Numbered from the stretch's first letter, positions 1 through 9,099 are shown. The stretch is DNA of 64,000 nucleotides from an uncultured Lachnospiraceae bacterium (GCA_902789665.1 CADAOY010000004.1:124001-188000), one strand, 5' to 3'. The notes: generated from the sequence alone by a model not told the origin. Numbers and translations: made by a program.

Positions 1-1128
1 ACTGATAAGACAAAACTCAGTGATGAGAGACTTAAAGACCTGGTCGAGCATATGTCGAAGATACGTGTGGGCAATAATGACTATGCTGCTGATGTGATGG
101 GAGATGCCTACGAATACTTGATCAAGAAGTTCGCGGATCTTTCTAAGAAAAATGCCGGTGAGTTTTACACGCCGAGAACAATCGTAAAGTTGCTGGTTAT
201 GCTTATGGCACCTAAAGCGGGAGAGACGGTGTACGATCCGGCATGTGGAACTGGAGGAATGCTGATTGAAGCTATCCGTTATATGAATAATGATCAGCTT
301 ACCTACGGGAAAATCTATGGTCAGGAAAAGAACCTGTCTACATCAGCCATTGCAAGAATGAATTTGTTCTTGCATGGAGCTCGCGACTTCAAGGTTACCC
401 AAGGTGACACACTTCGTAGCCCTAACTATATAAATGCCGGCCAACTTCAGACATTTGATTGCGTAATAGCAAATCCCCCGTTCGGCCTTAAGGCCTGGGG
501 AGCATCTGCTTTTGAAACAGATATCTATGGACGTAACATATGGGGATGCCCTTCGGACTCAAATGCTGACTTTGCGTGGCTTCAGCATATGATTAAATCA
601 ATGAATCCTGCTACTGGACGTGTCGCTGTTGTTATGCCACAGGGTGTTTTATTTCATGGTGGCAAAGAAGGAGAGATAAGAAAGCAGATTGTTGAGTCAG
701 ATAAGATAGAGTGCATTATTACTTTGATTGGTGGTGTGTTCTATGGTGCAGGTGTTTCAGCGTGTCTTATTCTAATGAATAACCATAAAGTACCAGATCA
801 TAAGAATAAAATATGTATGATTGATGCTACTGGGATCTATACGCCTGCTCGCGCACAGAATTATATGTCAGAAGATGATATTCAAACGGTATTTAACCTT
901 TATTCGAATTACAAAGATGTGGTTGAAAAGGTAAAGATTGTAAGTTTGGATGACATACGAGATAAGGATTATACTCTTTCCGTTAACACATACATTGAAA
1001 AGAAGGAACAGGAAGTTGTGTCACCGGAAGAAGTGAGAAAGAAATATTTTGAAGCACTAAAGGAAGTCGAGGAAGCGGAAAACCACCTAAAGGAATTACT
1101 GGTGAAAGGAGGATACGTAAATGAGTAA
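1..1128 (+). CDS. hsdM: Type I restriction-modification DNA methyltransferase subunit HsdM (5' end missing)
   Basis: N6-adenine methyltransferase of a type I restriction-modification complex. The frame is already open at base 1 and has no convincing start inside the window, so the N-terminal helical domain lies upstream. The AdoMet-binding motif DPACGTGGM (about 80 residues into the visible part) and the catalytic motif NPPF about 75 residues later are both present. The C-terminal charged helix that usually contacts HsdS is intact. The stop overlaps the start of a second hsdM by 8 bp, so the two are translationally coupled. The family call is secure; whether this copy or the next serves the downstream HsdS is not visible. 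Confidence 0.93.
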   Translation, partial: TDKTKLSDERLKDLVEHMSKIRVGNNDYAADVMGDAYEYLIKKFADLSKKNAGEFYTPRTIVKLLVMLMAPKAGETVYDPACGTGGMLIEAIRYMNNDQLTYGKIYGQEKNLSTSAIARMNLFLHGARDFKVTQGDTLRSPNYINAGQLQTFDCVIANPPFGLKAWGASAFETDIYGRNIWGCPSDSNADFAWLQHMIKSMNPATGRVAVVMPQGVLFHGGKEGEIRKQIVESDKIECIITLIGGVFYGAGVSACLILMNNHKVPDHKNKICMIDATGIYTPARAQNYMSEDDIQTVFNLYSNYKDVVEKVKIVSLDDIRDKDYTLSVNTYIEKKEQEVVSPEEVRKKYFEALKEVEEAENHLKELLVKGGYVNE

Positions 1129-2608
1129 TCGTATAACGATGGAAGAACTTGAATCGTATCTCTGGGGATCAGCTGTATTATTGCGTACCAGTATCGATGC
1201 TGGTGCATACAAACAATATATTTTTCCTCTGTTATTTTTTAAACGTATAAGTGATGTTTATGACGAGGAATGCGAAAAAATCCTGAAAGAATACGACGGT
1301 GATGAAAGTGCGCTGGAATGGGAAGAGAATCATTTATTTATGGTTCCTAAGGGAGCACACTGGAAAGATGTTCGTGCTAAATCCGAAAATATTGGCGCGG
1401 CTTTGGTGGATGCTTTCGCAAAAATACAGAGTGCCAACCCGGAAAAATTGCATGGTGTATTTGGTGATGCGGCTTGGACGAATAAAAATAGATTGCCGGA
1501 CCGATTACTAAAGGATTTGATTGAGCATTTCAGTTCTAAAACACTTTCTTTGGCAAACTGTCCGGAAGACGAACTGGGACAGGGGTATGAATATCTTATA
1601 AAGAAATTTGCAGATGACAGCGGCCATACAGCGCAGGAATTTTATACAAATCGTACTGTAGTCCATTTAATGACGGAAATGCTGAAACCGCAATCCGGAG
1701 AAAGCATTTATGATCCCACATGTGGATCTGCGGGAATGTTGATTTCTTCGATTGCTTATTTGAAAAATAAGGGAGAAGAGTGGAGAAATGTAAGTGTATA
1801 CGGGCAGGAAATAAATGCACTTACTTCGGCAATCGGAAGAATGAATCTATTTCTTCACGGAATTAAGGATTTTGAAATAGTCAATGATGATACTCTTGCA
1901 AGACCGGCATTTATTGAACATGGCGAATTGAAAAAATTTGACATAGTTTTGGCGAATCCTCCTTATTCTATAAAACAATGGGATAGAACATCTTTTGAAT
2001 CAGATAAATATGGACGAAATTTTTTAGGAACTCCCCCCCAAGGGCGAGCAGATTATGCTTTTTTTCAGCATATATTAAAGAGCATGGATTCCAAAACTGG
2101 TCGATGTGCTATTTTGTTTCCACATGGGGTTCTCTTTAGAGGAGAAGAGGCGGAAATGCGGAAAAAACTTGTTGAAACCGATTTGATAGAATGCGTCATA
2201 GGTATTGGAAAAAATCTGTTTTTTAATTCTCCGATGGAAGCATGTATCGTTATTTGTAGAAGTGTCAAGCCAACAAATAGGAGAGGAAGAGTTTTATTTA
2301 TAAATGCTAAAAATGAAGTAACAAGAAAGAATTCTCAAAGTTATTTAGAGGATGATCATATTAATAAAATAGCAAGCGCATATTACGATTATAAAGAAAT
2401 CAATGAGTTTTCAAAAATAGCAACCATTGAAGAGATTATGGATAACGATGGTAAACTTAGCATCTCTTTATATGTGCGTGGTGAATTGGCAGAAGAAACA
2501 ATGTCTTCAAACGATGCGATTTCAGATTGGACCATTTCACAGGAAAATATGTGGAGTAGTATTAATAAGCTGAATGAATTATTAGAAGGAAGGTTGGCCA
2601 ATGGTTAA
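1121..2608 (+). CDS. hsdM: Type I restriction-modification DNA methyltransferase subunit HsdM, second copy
   Basis: Complete N6-adenine methyltransferase subunit of 495 residues, a usual length for HsdM. An N-terminal helical HsdM_N domain (about 8-150) precedes the catalytic domain. The AdoMet motif is DPTCGSAGM at 198-206 and the catalytic motif NPPY at 279-282. It begins eight bases before the stop of the preceding hsdM, after an AGGAGG-like site, and its own stop overlaps hsdS by eight bases. The two HsdM proteins are only distantly alike, and this gene looks more AT-rich than its neighbour, so it may have entered the operon with the adjacent hsdS and recombinase. That origin is an inference. 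Confidence 0.93.
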   Translation: MSNRITMEELESYLWGSAVLLRTSIDAGAYKQYIFPLLFFKRISDVYDEECEKILKEYDGDESALEWEENHLFMVPKGAHWKDVRAKSENIGAALVDAFAKIQSANPEKLHGVFGDAAWTNKNRLPDRLLKDLIEHFSSKTLSLANCPEDELGQGYEYLIKKFADDSGHTAQEFYTNRTVVHLMTEMLKPQSGESIYDPTCGSAGMLISSIAYLKNKGEEWRNVSVYGQEINALTSAIGRMNLFLHGIKDFEIVNDDTLARPAFIEHGELKKFDIVLANPPYSIKQWDRTSFESDKYGRNFLGTPPQGRADYAFFQHILKSMDSKTGRCAILFPHGVLFRGEEAEMRKKLVETDLIECVIGIGKNLFFNSPMEACIVICRSVKPTNRRGRVLFINAKNEVTRKNSQSYLEDDHINKIASAYYDYKEINEFSKIATIEEIMDNDGKLSISLYVRGELAEETMSSNDAISDWTISQENMWSSINKLNELLEGRLANG

Positions 2609-3746
2609 ATATAAAATCGGCGATATAGCAGAAGAAATATCTGTAAGAGAAAACAATCCTGCCAGCAGTTGTTATGATAAATTTGTTGGATTGGAGCACT
2701 ATATTCCCGGTGATGTGGAAATTCACAATTATGGAAGTACAGAAAAACTAAATTCTGCTATGAAAGTTTTCCAGGCAGGGGATATACTTATTGCTCGAAG
2801 GAATGTTTATTTAAAGAGGGCATCCGTTGTTAATTTTGATGGAATAACATCAGGAGACTCAATTGTTTTGCGAGTAAAAGACAGGGAATTATCTAGAATA
2901 CTTCCTTTCGTTTTGAATAGTGATGAATTTTGGGATTTCGCAGATCAATATGCTGATGGAACTATGTCTAAACGTTTATCTCCAAAAACATTAATGCTAT
3001 ACGAATTTTATGCACCGGAGAAATCAGAACAAAAAGAATATGCCGATTTGTTATGGGCAGCATATCAGACAAAGCGAAGTTATGAAAAGTTACTTATTCA
3101 AACAGATGAGTTGGTAAAATCGCAATTTATCGAGATGTTTGGGACTTATGAAAACACTATATATGATGTAAAAAAACTTGAGGAAATTTGCGAACCTATT
3201 AAAGATGGTACACATCAAACCCCAACATATACTGATGATAGAGTAAATGGGTACCTGTTCCTATCATCTAAGGATGTGACAAGTAGGTATGTGGATTGGA
3301 ATCACCCTATGTTTATTCCGCCAGAGTTGCATGAGGAGTTGCATAAGAGAATAGCCCCTAGAAAAGGAGACATATTACTCGCTAAAAACGGAACTACAGG
3401 CATAGCTGCAATTGTTGATAGGGATATAGTTTTTGATATATATGTAAGTTTGGCTTTGTTGAGGCCTCTTAAAGGTATTAATGTGAAATATTTGTGGCAG
3501 GCAATAAATATGCCAGAAACGAAGGCACAGTTTGATTCTCGGCTTAAAGGCGTAGGAGTTCCCAATTTACATTTAGGAGAGATTAAACAGGCTAGGATTG
3601 TTGTACCACCGATTGAACTTCAAGACAGGTTTGCGAATTTCTTGGAACAAAGCGATAAATCAAAATTTGAAATACAAAAATCTATAAATAGAATAGATGC
3701 TGTAATAAAAGCATTAGTAGAAGAAAACAGTAGTAATATGGCATAA
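2601..3746 (+). CDS. hsdS: Type I restriction enzyme specificity subunit HsdS (active copy)
   Basis: DNA-recognition subunit that fixes the target site of the HsdM/HsdR complex. Its 381 residues hold two target-recognition domains separated by a helical spacer. TRD1 covers about 1-150, the central helix ends in VKSQFIE near residue 175, TRD2 covers about 180-350, and a terminal coiled-coil helix follows EQSDKSK near 350-357. TRD2 is bracketed at DNA level by two short repeats (3118-3134 and 3651-3668). The same repeats bracket two silent TRDs downstream, so TRD2 is a replaceable cassette. The gene overlaps hsdM by 8 bp and is followed 33 bp later by a tyrosine recombinase. Confidence 0.92.
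   Translation: MVKYKIGDIAEEISVRENNPASSCYDKFVGLEHYIPGDVEIHNYGSTEKLNSAMKVFQAGDILIARRNVYLKRASVVNFDGITSGDSIVLRVKDRELSRILPFVLNSDEFWDFADQYADGTMSKRLSPKTLMLYEFYAPEKSEQKEYADLLWAAYQTKRSYEKLLIQTDELVKSQFIEMFGTYENTIYDVKKLEEICEPIKDGTHQTPTYTDDRVNGYLFLSSKDVTSRYVDWNHPMFIPPELHEELHKRIAPRKGDILLAKNGTTGIAAIVDRDIVFDIYVSLALLRPLKGINVKYLWQAINMPETKAQFDSRLKGVGVPNLHLGEIKQARIVVPPIELQDRFANFLEQSDKSKFEIQKSINRIDAVIKALVEENSSNMA
3118..3134 (+). repeat. Left TRD-cassette boundary repeat, active copy
   Basis: The 17-bp sequence AATCGCAATTTATCGAG lies inside active hsdS and encodes the SQFIE junction before TRD2. It recurs identically and in the same direction at 4741-4757 and 5298-5314. Its 8-bp core ATTTATCG appears inverted in the right boundary repeats. 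Confidence 0.9.
3651..3668 (+). repeat. Right TRD-cassette boundary repeat, active copy
   Basis: AGCGATAAATCAAAATTT marks the end of TRD2 in active hsdS and encodes QSDKSKF. It recurs at 5271-5288 (identical) and 5816-5831 (first 16 bases). CGATAAAT is the reverse complement of the left repeat core. Confidence 0.9.
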
Positions 3747-3779
3747 TAAACTTCAAAAACAACAATAAGGAGGCTTATT

Positions 3780-4739
3780 ATGCTGTTACAACAAATTCAA
3801 ATTATTGAATCAAAGATGGCTGCTGTATTAAATGATAATCAAAGGGAAATATTACATGATGTATTGTCACAGCTAGCACAATCTGATTACGGAGCAAAAG
3901 ATGATGATTATTTAGAGATGTTTATTGCTGCTAAGAAAATTGAAGGATGTTCAGAGAAGACTCTGCGGTATTATCGTTCAACGATTTCTACGGCATTAAT
4001 GGCGGTGAATAAAGCGATTTATGATATTACCACAGATGATTTGAGATTATATATATCATCTTATCAGGAACGGAGCGGAGCGAGTAAGACGACGGTGGAT
4101 AATATTCGCAGGATTTTATCTAGTTTCTTTTCTTGGCTAGAAGAGGAAGATCATATTATAAAAAATCCAATGAAAAGGATTCATAAGGTTAAAGTAAAAA
4201 AAACAGTAAAAGAAACATATTCAGATGAAGAATTAGAGATGATGCGTGATGGATGTGACACAATCCGTGATTTGGCGTTGATAGATTTGCTTTCGTCTAC
4301 GGGTATGAGAGTGGGTGAATTAGTTAAATTAAATATTTCTGAAATAGATTTTAATAACAGAGAATGTATTGTTCTTGGCAAAGGAGATAAAGAACGAAAA
4401 GTCTATTTTGATGCACGAACTAAAATTCACTTAAAGCAATATTTGGAAAAAAGAGTCGACGATAATCCGGCATTATTTGTCTCTTTACAGTATCCGTATT
4501 GTCGATTACAAATCAGCGGTGTTGAGATTAGACTGAGAGAAATAGGAAAAAAACTTGATATTTCTAGAGTTCATCCACATAAGTTTCGTAGGACTCTTGC
4601 AACAGTTGCTATTGATAAGGGAATGCCAATAGAACAAGTTCAGCAGTTGCTTGGCCATCAAAGCATTGATACAACATTACGGTATGCGATGGTGAATCAG
4701 GCAAATGTAAAAAATTCCCATAAAAAGTACATAGGGTAA
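3780..4739 (+). CDS. Tyrosine recombinase (XerC/D-like phage integrase family)
   Basis: Site-specific recombinase of 319 residues. The N-terminal SAM-like DNA-binding domain covers about 40-130. The catalytic domain shows the full set of residues: R177 (in TGMRVGEL), K201 (in GKGDKERK), H267 and R270 (HKFR), H293 (in LLGHQS) and Y302. A good AGGAGG site stands before the ATG. The gene sits between the active hsdS and two silent TRD cassettes, and the boundary repeat 4741-4757 begins two bases after its stop. Recombinases in this position are known to reassort hsdS in other bacteria, so TRD exchange is its probable job. A general Xer role is unlikely given the location. Confidence 0.93.
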   Translation: MLLQQIQIIESKMAAVLNDNQREILHDVLSQLAQSDYGAKDDDYLEMFIAAKKIEGCSEKTLRYYRSTISTALMAVNKAIYDITTDDLRLYISSYQERSGASKTTVDNIRRILSSFFSWLEEEDHIIKNPMKRIHKVKVKKTVKETYSDEELEMMRDGCDTIRDLALIDLLSSTGMRVGELVKLNISEIDFNNRECIVLGKGDKERKVYFDARTKIHLKQYLEKRVDDNPALFVSLQYPYCRLQISGVEIRLREIGKKLDISRVHPHKFRRTLATVAIDKGMPIEQVQQLLGHQSIDTTLRYAMVNQANVKNSHKKYIG

Positions 4740-4740
4740 T

Positions 4741-4757
4741 AATCGCAATTTATCGAG
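4741..4757 (+). repeat. Left TRD-cassette boundary repeat, silent cassette A
   Basis: Identical 17-bp copy of the repeat at 3118-3134, in the same direction. Read in the cassette frame it again encodes SQFIE, directly after an in-frame stop at 4740-4742, so the cassette is silent here but would be in frame if joined to hsdS. Confidence 0.9.
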
Positions 4758-4763
4758 GAGATA

Positions 4764-5369
4764 ATGCCATTAATAGAATCCGGGGAAACAGTCCCTTTGG
4801 ATGACTTGGTAGAGAATGACAGGCCGATTACATATGGGATACTTAAACCGGGATCAGGATTTCCGGGAGGCATTCCTGTGGTGAAAGTGAAGGACATGAA
4901 AGATGGTGTAATTGACCAGTCAGATCTTTTGTTGACTACACCAGAATTGGATTACCAGTATCGCAGATCTAGATTGAGATCGGGCGATCTCCTTATATCC
5001 ATTAGGGGATCTGTTGGTCGTATGGCAGAAGTTCCTGAGAACTTAGAAAATGCAAATATTACTCAAGATACTGCGAGATTAACAATTAAGCCAGAGTACA
5101 ACAAAGTATATATACGTGGAGTGCTTGAATCCCGACCACTTCAAGAAGATATGGAGAGAAACATACGCGGAGTAGCTGTTAAGGGGATAAACATAGGCTA
5201 CCTTCGTGAATTAGGTATTCCAGTATGTGATAGAAGTAGACAAGATGAGCTCGCAGAATTATACAAACAGAGCGATAAATCAAAATTTATAGTTTCAAAT
5301 CGCAATTTATCGAGATGTCTAATGAGTGGTCGTCAGCATGTAAATATGAACCATTGTCAGAGTACATGA
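4764..5369 (+). CDS. hsdS: Silent hsdS target-recognition cassette A (partial specificity subunit)
   Basis: A single HsdS target-recognition domain, about half a normal subunit. The homologous frame actually begins at the SQFIE codons (4743) just upstream of the ATG and ends functionally at KQSDKSK (about 5268-5288); the residues after that are read through the next repeat and are not HsdS-like. No promoter or strong ribosome binding site is seen. Swapping it into the active gene between the shared repeats would keep frame and give a new TRD2. Its length between left and right repeats (about 530 bp) matches the active TRD2 (about 533 bp). It might still be translated as a half-subunit, but I consider it a storage cassette. 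Confidence 0.85.
   Translation: MPLIESGETVPLDDLVENDRPITYGILKPGSGFPGGIPVVKVKDMKDGVIDQSDLLLTTPELDYQYRRSRLRSGDLLISIRGSVGRMAEVPENLENANITQDTARLTIKPEYNKVYIRGVLESRPLQEDMERNIRGVAVKGINIGYLRELGIPVCDRSRQDELAELYKQSDKSKFIVSNRNLSRCLMSGRQHVNMNHCQST
5271..5288 (+). repeat. Right TRD-cassette boundary repeat, silent cassette A
   Basis: Identical 18-bp copy of the repeat at 3651-3668. Only nine bases separate it from the left repeat of the next cassette, so the two silent cassettes are stacked head to tail. Confidence 0.9.
5298..5314 (+). repeat. Left TRD-cassette boundary repeat, silent cassette B
   Basis: Identical 17-bp copy of the repeat at 3118-3134, in the same direction. In the frame of cassette B it reads SQFIE followed by a methionine, as in active hsdS. 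Confidence 0.9.
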
Positions 5370-5881
5370 TGAGCATTACCTATGGATTTACGAATCCTAT
5401 GCCAGATACTGATGAAGGACCTTGGAAAGTTACTGCTAAAGATATAGTTGATGGAAAAATTGATTATTCGACTGCAAGAAAAACATCACTGGAAGAGTAT
5501 GAGAAGCTTACTGCTAAAAGCAAACCTGATGTTGGTGATGTGCTGCTTACGAAGGATGGAACACTGGGAAGAGTGGCAATAGTTGATCAAGAAGGAATAT
5601 GCATTAATCAATCAGTTGCGACTATAAAATGTAATGAACGGATTATACCTAAATTTTTGTATAGCATACTTCAAATGCCTGAATATCAAGAGAAGATGCT
5701 CGCAGATGCAGGAGGGGTAACTGTTAGGCATTTATATATAACAAGAGTGGATAAGATGCCAGTTTGTATTCCTAGTTTTAGTGAGCAACAGAAATGGTCA
5801 CACTTTGTTGAACAGAGCGATAAATCAAAATATATTAATGATGTAGTTAGGAGGTCAATATGCTTAACGAAGATACAATAG
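5315..5881 (+). CDS. hsdS: Silent hsdS target-recognition cassette B (partial specificity subunit)
   Basis: Second stored HsdS target-recognition domain, 188 residues from the first ATG. The related frame starts at SQFIE (from 5300), runs through the TRD and reaches EQSDKSK at about 5813-5831. The final residues overlap the start of hsdR by 22 bp and carry the hsdR ribosome binding site. Its sequence differs from TRD2 of active hsdS and from cassette A except at the boundaries, so it should specify a different half-site. It has no promoter of its own. It lies in a different reading frame from cassette A. Confidence 0.85.
   Translation: MSNEWSSACKYEPLSEYMMSITYGFTNPMPDTDEGPWKVTAKDIVDGKIDYSTARKTSLEEYEKLTAKSKPDVGDVLLTKDGTLGRVAIVDQEGICINQSVATIKCNERIIPKFLYSILQMPEYQEKMLADAGGVTVRHLYITRVDKMPVCIPSFSEQQKWSHFVEQSDKSKYINDVVRRSICLTKIQ
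5816..5831 (+). repeat. Right TRD-cassette boundary repeat, silent cassette B
   Basis: AGCGATAAATCAAAAT, matching the first 16 bases of the repeat at 3651-3668, and encoding QSDKSK. It closes the last cassette 28 bp before the hsdR start. Confidence 0.88.
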
Positions 5882-8766
5882 AACAGATGCTTATATCTGT
5901 ACTTCAAAAAAATGGCTGGACATATATTCCGGCAGAAAACATGCCTCGACAGGATTCAGAAGTCATGGTAGAGTCTATGGTTAAATCCGCGCTAATAAGA
6001 CTGAATCCTGAAATAGCAGAGGATCCTAACAGGGCAGATGAAGTTATATATAAGTTACGCTCATTGATTCTTTCGGTACAGCCGCATAATCTTATTGCTC
6101 AGAATGAGATGTTCAAAAAACTTATCTTCGAAGAAAATTCATTTCCTTTTGGCAAGGACGGACGTATGGTGCCTATACGCTTCTTCGGAACTATGACAAG
6201 AGAGAATCTCGCACTTAATGAATATGTTGTAACAAACCAGTGGTGCTTTCCAGCAAAAGAGGGCGGAAAACGACTGGATCTTGTACTTCTTGTAAATGGA
6301 TTCCCGCTTATCATTGGAGAACTTAAAACACCATTCCGTGATGCAATCACTTGGTTGGATGGAGCCAAAGATATCTCTGATTATGAAAAAAGCATTCCGC
6401 AGATGTTTGTTACCAACGTTTTCAACTTTGCGTCTGAGGGTAAGTGCTATAGGTACGGATCAATTAATATGCCCATAGACATGTGGGGACCGTGGCACAC
6501 AGCTGACGATAAGTCGGAAGGCACGCTCATATCCGTACAGAAAAGTGTAGTCGATATGATTACACCGGAAAAGGTAATGGACATATTCCAGTTCTTCACT
6601 ATGTTTGCAACGGATAAGAAATATCGCAAATATAAAATCATATGCCGTTATCAGCAGTATGAAGGCGCCAATCTTATCGTTGAACGTGTTAAGGCTGGTT
6701 ACCCAAAGAAAGGTCTGATTTGGCACTTCCAGGGCTCAGGAAAGTCTCTGCTCATGGTGTTTGCGGCTTATAAGCTCCGCATGATACCTGAGTTAAAGAA
6801 TCCTACAGTTGTAATTGTAGATGATAGGCTTGATCTGGAGACACAGATTACGGCGACCTTTAATGCATCAGATATTCCTAATATGGCTGCGGCCAGAACC
6901 AAAGAGGAACTTATTAAATTCTTTGAAGGCGATATGAGGAAAATCCTCATTACAACCATTTTCCGTTTTGGTGATGTTGAAAAATGCCTAAATACCAGTG
7001 AAAACATTATTCTCATGGTCGATGAAGCACATAGAACCCAAGAAGGAGATTTGGGCGAGAAGATGCGTATCGCACTTCCTAACGCGTTTTTCTTTGGACT
7101 TACAGGTACTCCTATTAATAGAATTGATAAGAATACATTCAAAACATTTGGCGCGGAGGAAGATAAGAGTGGTTATATGAGTAAGTATTCCTTCTCGGAT
7201 TCTATTCGAGATGGTGCCACACTTCCGCTTAATTTTGAAGCCGTTCCAGTTGAATTGCATGTTGATAAAGAGAAGATTAATGAAGAATTTGATCTTATGA
7301 CAAAAGACCTGTCTGAAGAGGATAAGGCAGAGCTTTCAAGGCGTGTCAATATGAAGGCAATTATGTATGACCGAAAGAGAATACGTAAGGTCTGTGAGCA
7401 TATAGCAAAGCATTATACCGAAAAGATTGAGCCGAATGGTTACAAAGGTCAAGTTGTTGTATATGACCGCGAATGCTGTCTAATGTATAAAGAGGAGTTA
7501 GATACACTTCTTGGTCCGGAAGCAACAACCATTGTTATGGATACAAATAATGATAAGGCAGATCGATATAAAGCATATCGTCGAGATAGAGATGAAGAAG
7601 CTAAGCTCTTAGATTATTATAGAGATCCTAAGACACCTCTTAAACTTGTTATTGTTACCGCAAAATTACTTACCGGATTTGATGCACCTATTTTGCAAGT
7701 TATGTATTTAGATAAGCCAATGAAAGATCATAATCTTTTACAGGCTATTTGTCGTACCAACCGTACTTACAATGCAGGTAAGACCTTTGGTTTGGTTGTA
7801 GATTACATAGGCATTTTTGATAATGTGGCTAATGCATTAAACTTTGATGAGGATGGTATGAAGAAGGTCATCACGAATATTGATGAGGTAAAGAAGAAAT
7901 TACCGAAATTGGTTGATGACTGTATGGATTATTTTATAGGAATTAATCGAGAACAGGATGACTGGGAAGTTCTTCTTGAGGCGCAGGAGAGATTACCGGA
8001 TGATGATACGAAGGACAGATTTGCAGCATACTTCCGCGTTCTTTCGCGTGCATGGGAAGCATTGTCTCCTGATCCATGCCTTATGAAATATAGAGAAGAA
8101 TATAAATGGCTTGCAAAGGTTTACGAGTCTGTTAAGCCTACTGATAACAGAGGCGCTCTTGTATGGGCTGCTTTCGGTGCAAAGACTATGGATTTAGTTC
8201 ATCAAAATATTACGGTTGATGAGCCAGAGGAAGATAATGAAATAATCACTATGGATGCAGAACTCATTGAGGATTTTATAAAATCTCAAAAAGATTTGAA
8301 AAAAACTACAATGAGAGTAGAAATAAGTTTGGTAGCAATAATTCAAAAACACTCTAATGACCCAAGGTATGTTGAATTAGGTGAAAAACTTGAAAAACTT
8401 CGTGATCAGCATAAGCAAGGTTTGATTGGAAGTATTGAATTTTTAAAACTTTTACTTTCGCTTGCCAGAGAGGCAGCAAGAGCCGAGAGAGATGTTGTTC
8501 CTGAAAATGAAATAGATAAAGGTAAAGCGGCTCTTACTGAACTTTTTAATGGCGTTCGTAATGAAAAAACACCAATTATAGTTGAACGAATTGTTAATGA
8601 TATAGATGGTATTGTTAAAATTGTTAGATTTGATGGATGGCAGAATACTACAGAAGGTCAAAAGGAAGTTAAAAAGGCGCTTAGAAGCATCATTTGGATT
8701 AAGTATAAAATAAAAGATCAAGATGTTTTTGATAGAGCATATAACTATATAGAACAGTATTATTGA
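5860..8766 (+). CDS. hsdR: Type I restriction enzyme endonuclease/translocase subunit HsdR
   Basis: ATP-driven translocase and nuclease that cleaves unmodified DNA when bound to the M2S complex. It is 968 residues, normal for HsdR. The N-terminal nuclease domain shows D140 and E154-x-K156 (GELKTPF). Walker A is QGSGKS (291-296), the DEAH box is at 388-391, and the later helicase motifs include the stretch TAKLLTGFDAP. The C-terminal helical domain is complete. An excellent AGGAGG site lies eight bases before the ATG, inside the end of silent cassette B, so hsdR expression may change little when cassettes move upstream. It is the last gene of the operon. Confidence 0.95.
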   Translation: MLNEDTIEQMLISVLQKNGWTYIPAENMPRQDSEVMVESMVKSALIRLNPEIAEDPNRADEVIYKLRSLILSVQPHNLIAQNEMFKKLIFEENSFPFGKDGRMVPIRFFGTMTRENLALNEYVVTNQWCFPAKEGGKRLDLVLLVNGFPLIIGELKTPFRDAITWLDGAKDISDYEKSIPQMFVTNVFNFASEGKCYRYGSINMPIDMWGPWHTADDKSEGTLISVQKSVVDMITPEKVMDIFQFFTMFATDKKYRKYKIICRYQQYEGANLIVERVKAGYPKKGLIWHFQGSGKSLLMVFAAYKLRMIPELKNPTVVIVDDRLDLETQITATFNASDIPNMAAARTKEELIKFFEGDMRKILITTIFRFGDVEKCLNTSENIILMVDEAHRTQEGDLGEKMRIALPNAFFFGLTGTPINRIDKNTFKTFGAEEDKSGYMSKYSFSDSIRDGATLPLNFEAVPVELHVDKEKINEEFDLMTKDLSEEDKAELSRRVNMKAIMYDRKRIRKVCEHIAKHYTEKIEPNGYKGQVVVYDRECCLMYKEELDTLLGPEATTIVMDTNNDKADRYKAYRRDRDEEAKLLDYYRDPKTPLKLVIVTAKLLTGFDAPILQVMYLDKPMKDHNLLQAICRTNRTYNAGKTFGLVVDYIGIFDNVANALNFDEDGMKKVITNIDEVKKKLPKLVDDCMDYFIGINREQDDWEVLLEAQERLPDDDTKDRFAAYFRVLSRAWEALSPDPCLMKYREEYKWLAKVYESVKPTDNRGALVWAAFGAKTMDLVHQNITVDEPEEDNEIITMDAELIEDFIKSQKDLKKTTMRVEISLVAIIQKHSNDPRYVELGEKLEKLRDQHKQGLIGSIEFLKLLLSLAREAARAERDVVPENEIDKGKAALTELFNGVRNEKTPIIVERIVNDIDGIVKIVRFDGWQNTTEGQKEVKKALRSIIWIKYKIKDQDVFDRAYNYIEQYY

Positions 8767-8928
8767 TTTTTGAAGATTAATCATAGTTGATTTTGTTTTT
8801 GTATATAAATGCTAATGAATAATATATTGTTATGTGGAGAATACGCTATTTGAATGATCGGATTATTATAAGACTGTTGAACTGTAAGACGTTAAAAGAG
8901 TTTGTTACAGCTTTTTTTGGACTGTTGA

Positions 8929-9099
8929 TCCACATCAACAATAAAAAGTGGTTCAAATAAGCGTGTTTGGTGGAAGTGCAAGTATTGTGGAAATGAATGG
9001 CAGACCGCCGTTGCAATGAGAACAAAACAAGGCACAAAATGTCCTGTTTGCGCAAGGAATAGAAATATAGAACAATATAAATTCGGAGATAAGCAGTAA
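8929..9099 (+). pseudogene. Remnant of a DUF4379-type zinc-ribbon protein
   Basis: In this frame, without any start codon, the sequence reads a zinc ribbon with the pattern RVWWKCKYCGNEW and later GTKCPVC, ending in a stop just before mcrB. This matches one repeat unit of the DUF4379 probable zinc-ribbon family (W-W-x-C...H/N-x-W...R...G-x-x-CP-x-C), whose proteins normally carry several such repeats. Only one is left. The rest of the 359-bp gap between hsdR and mcrB (8767-9125) is AT-rich and shows no other feature apart from the mcrB ribosome binding site. Confidence 0.6.
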
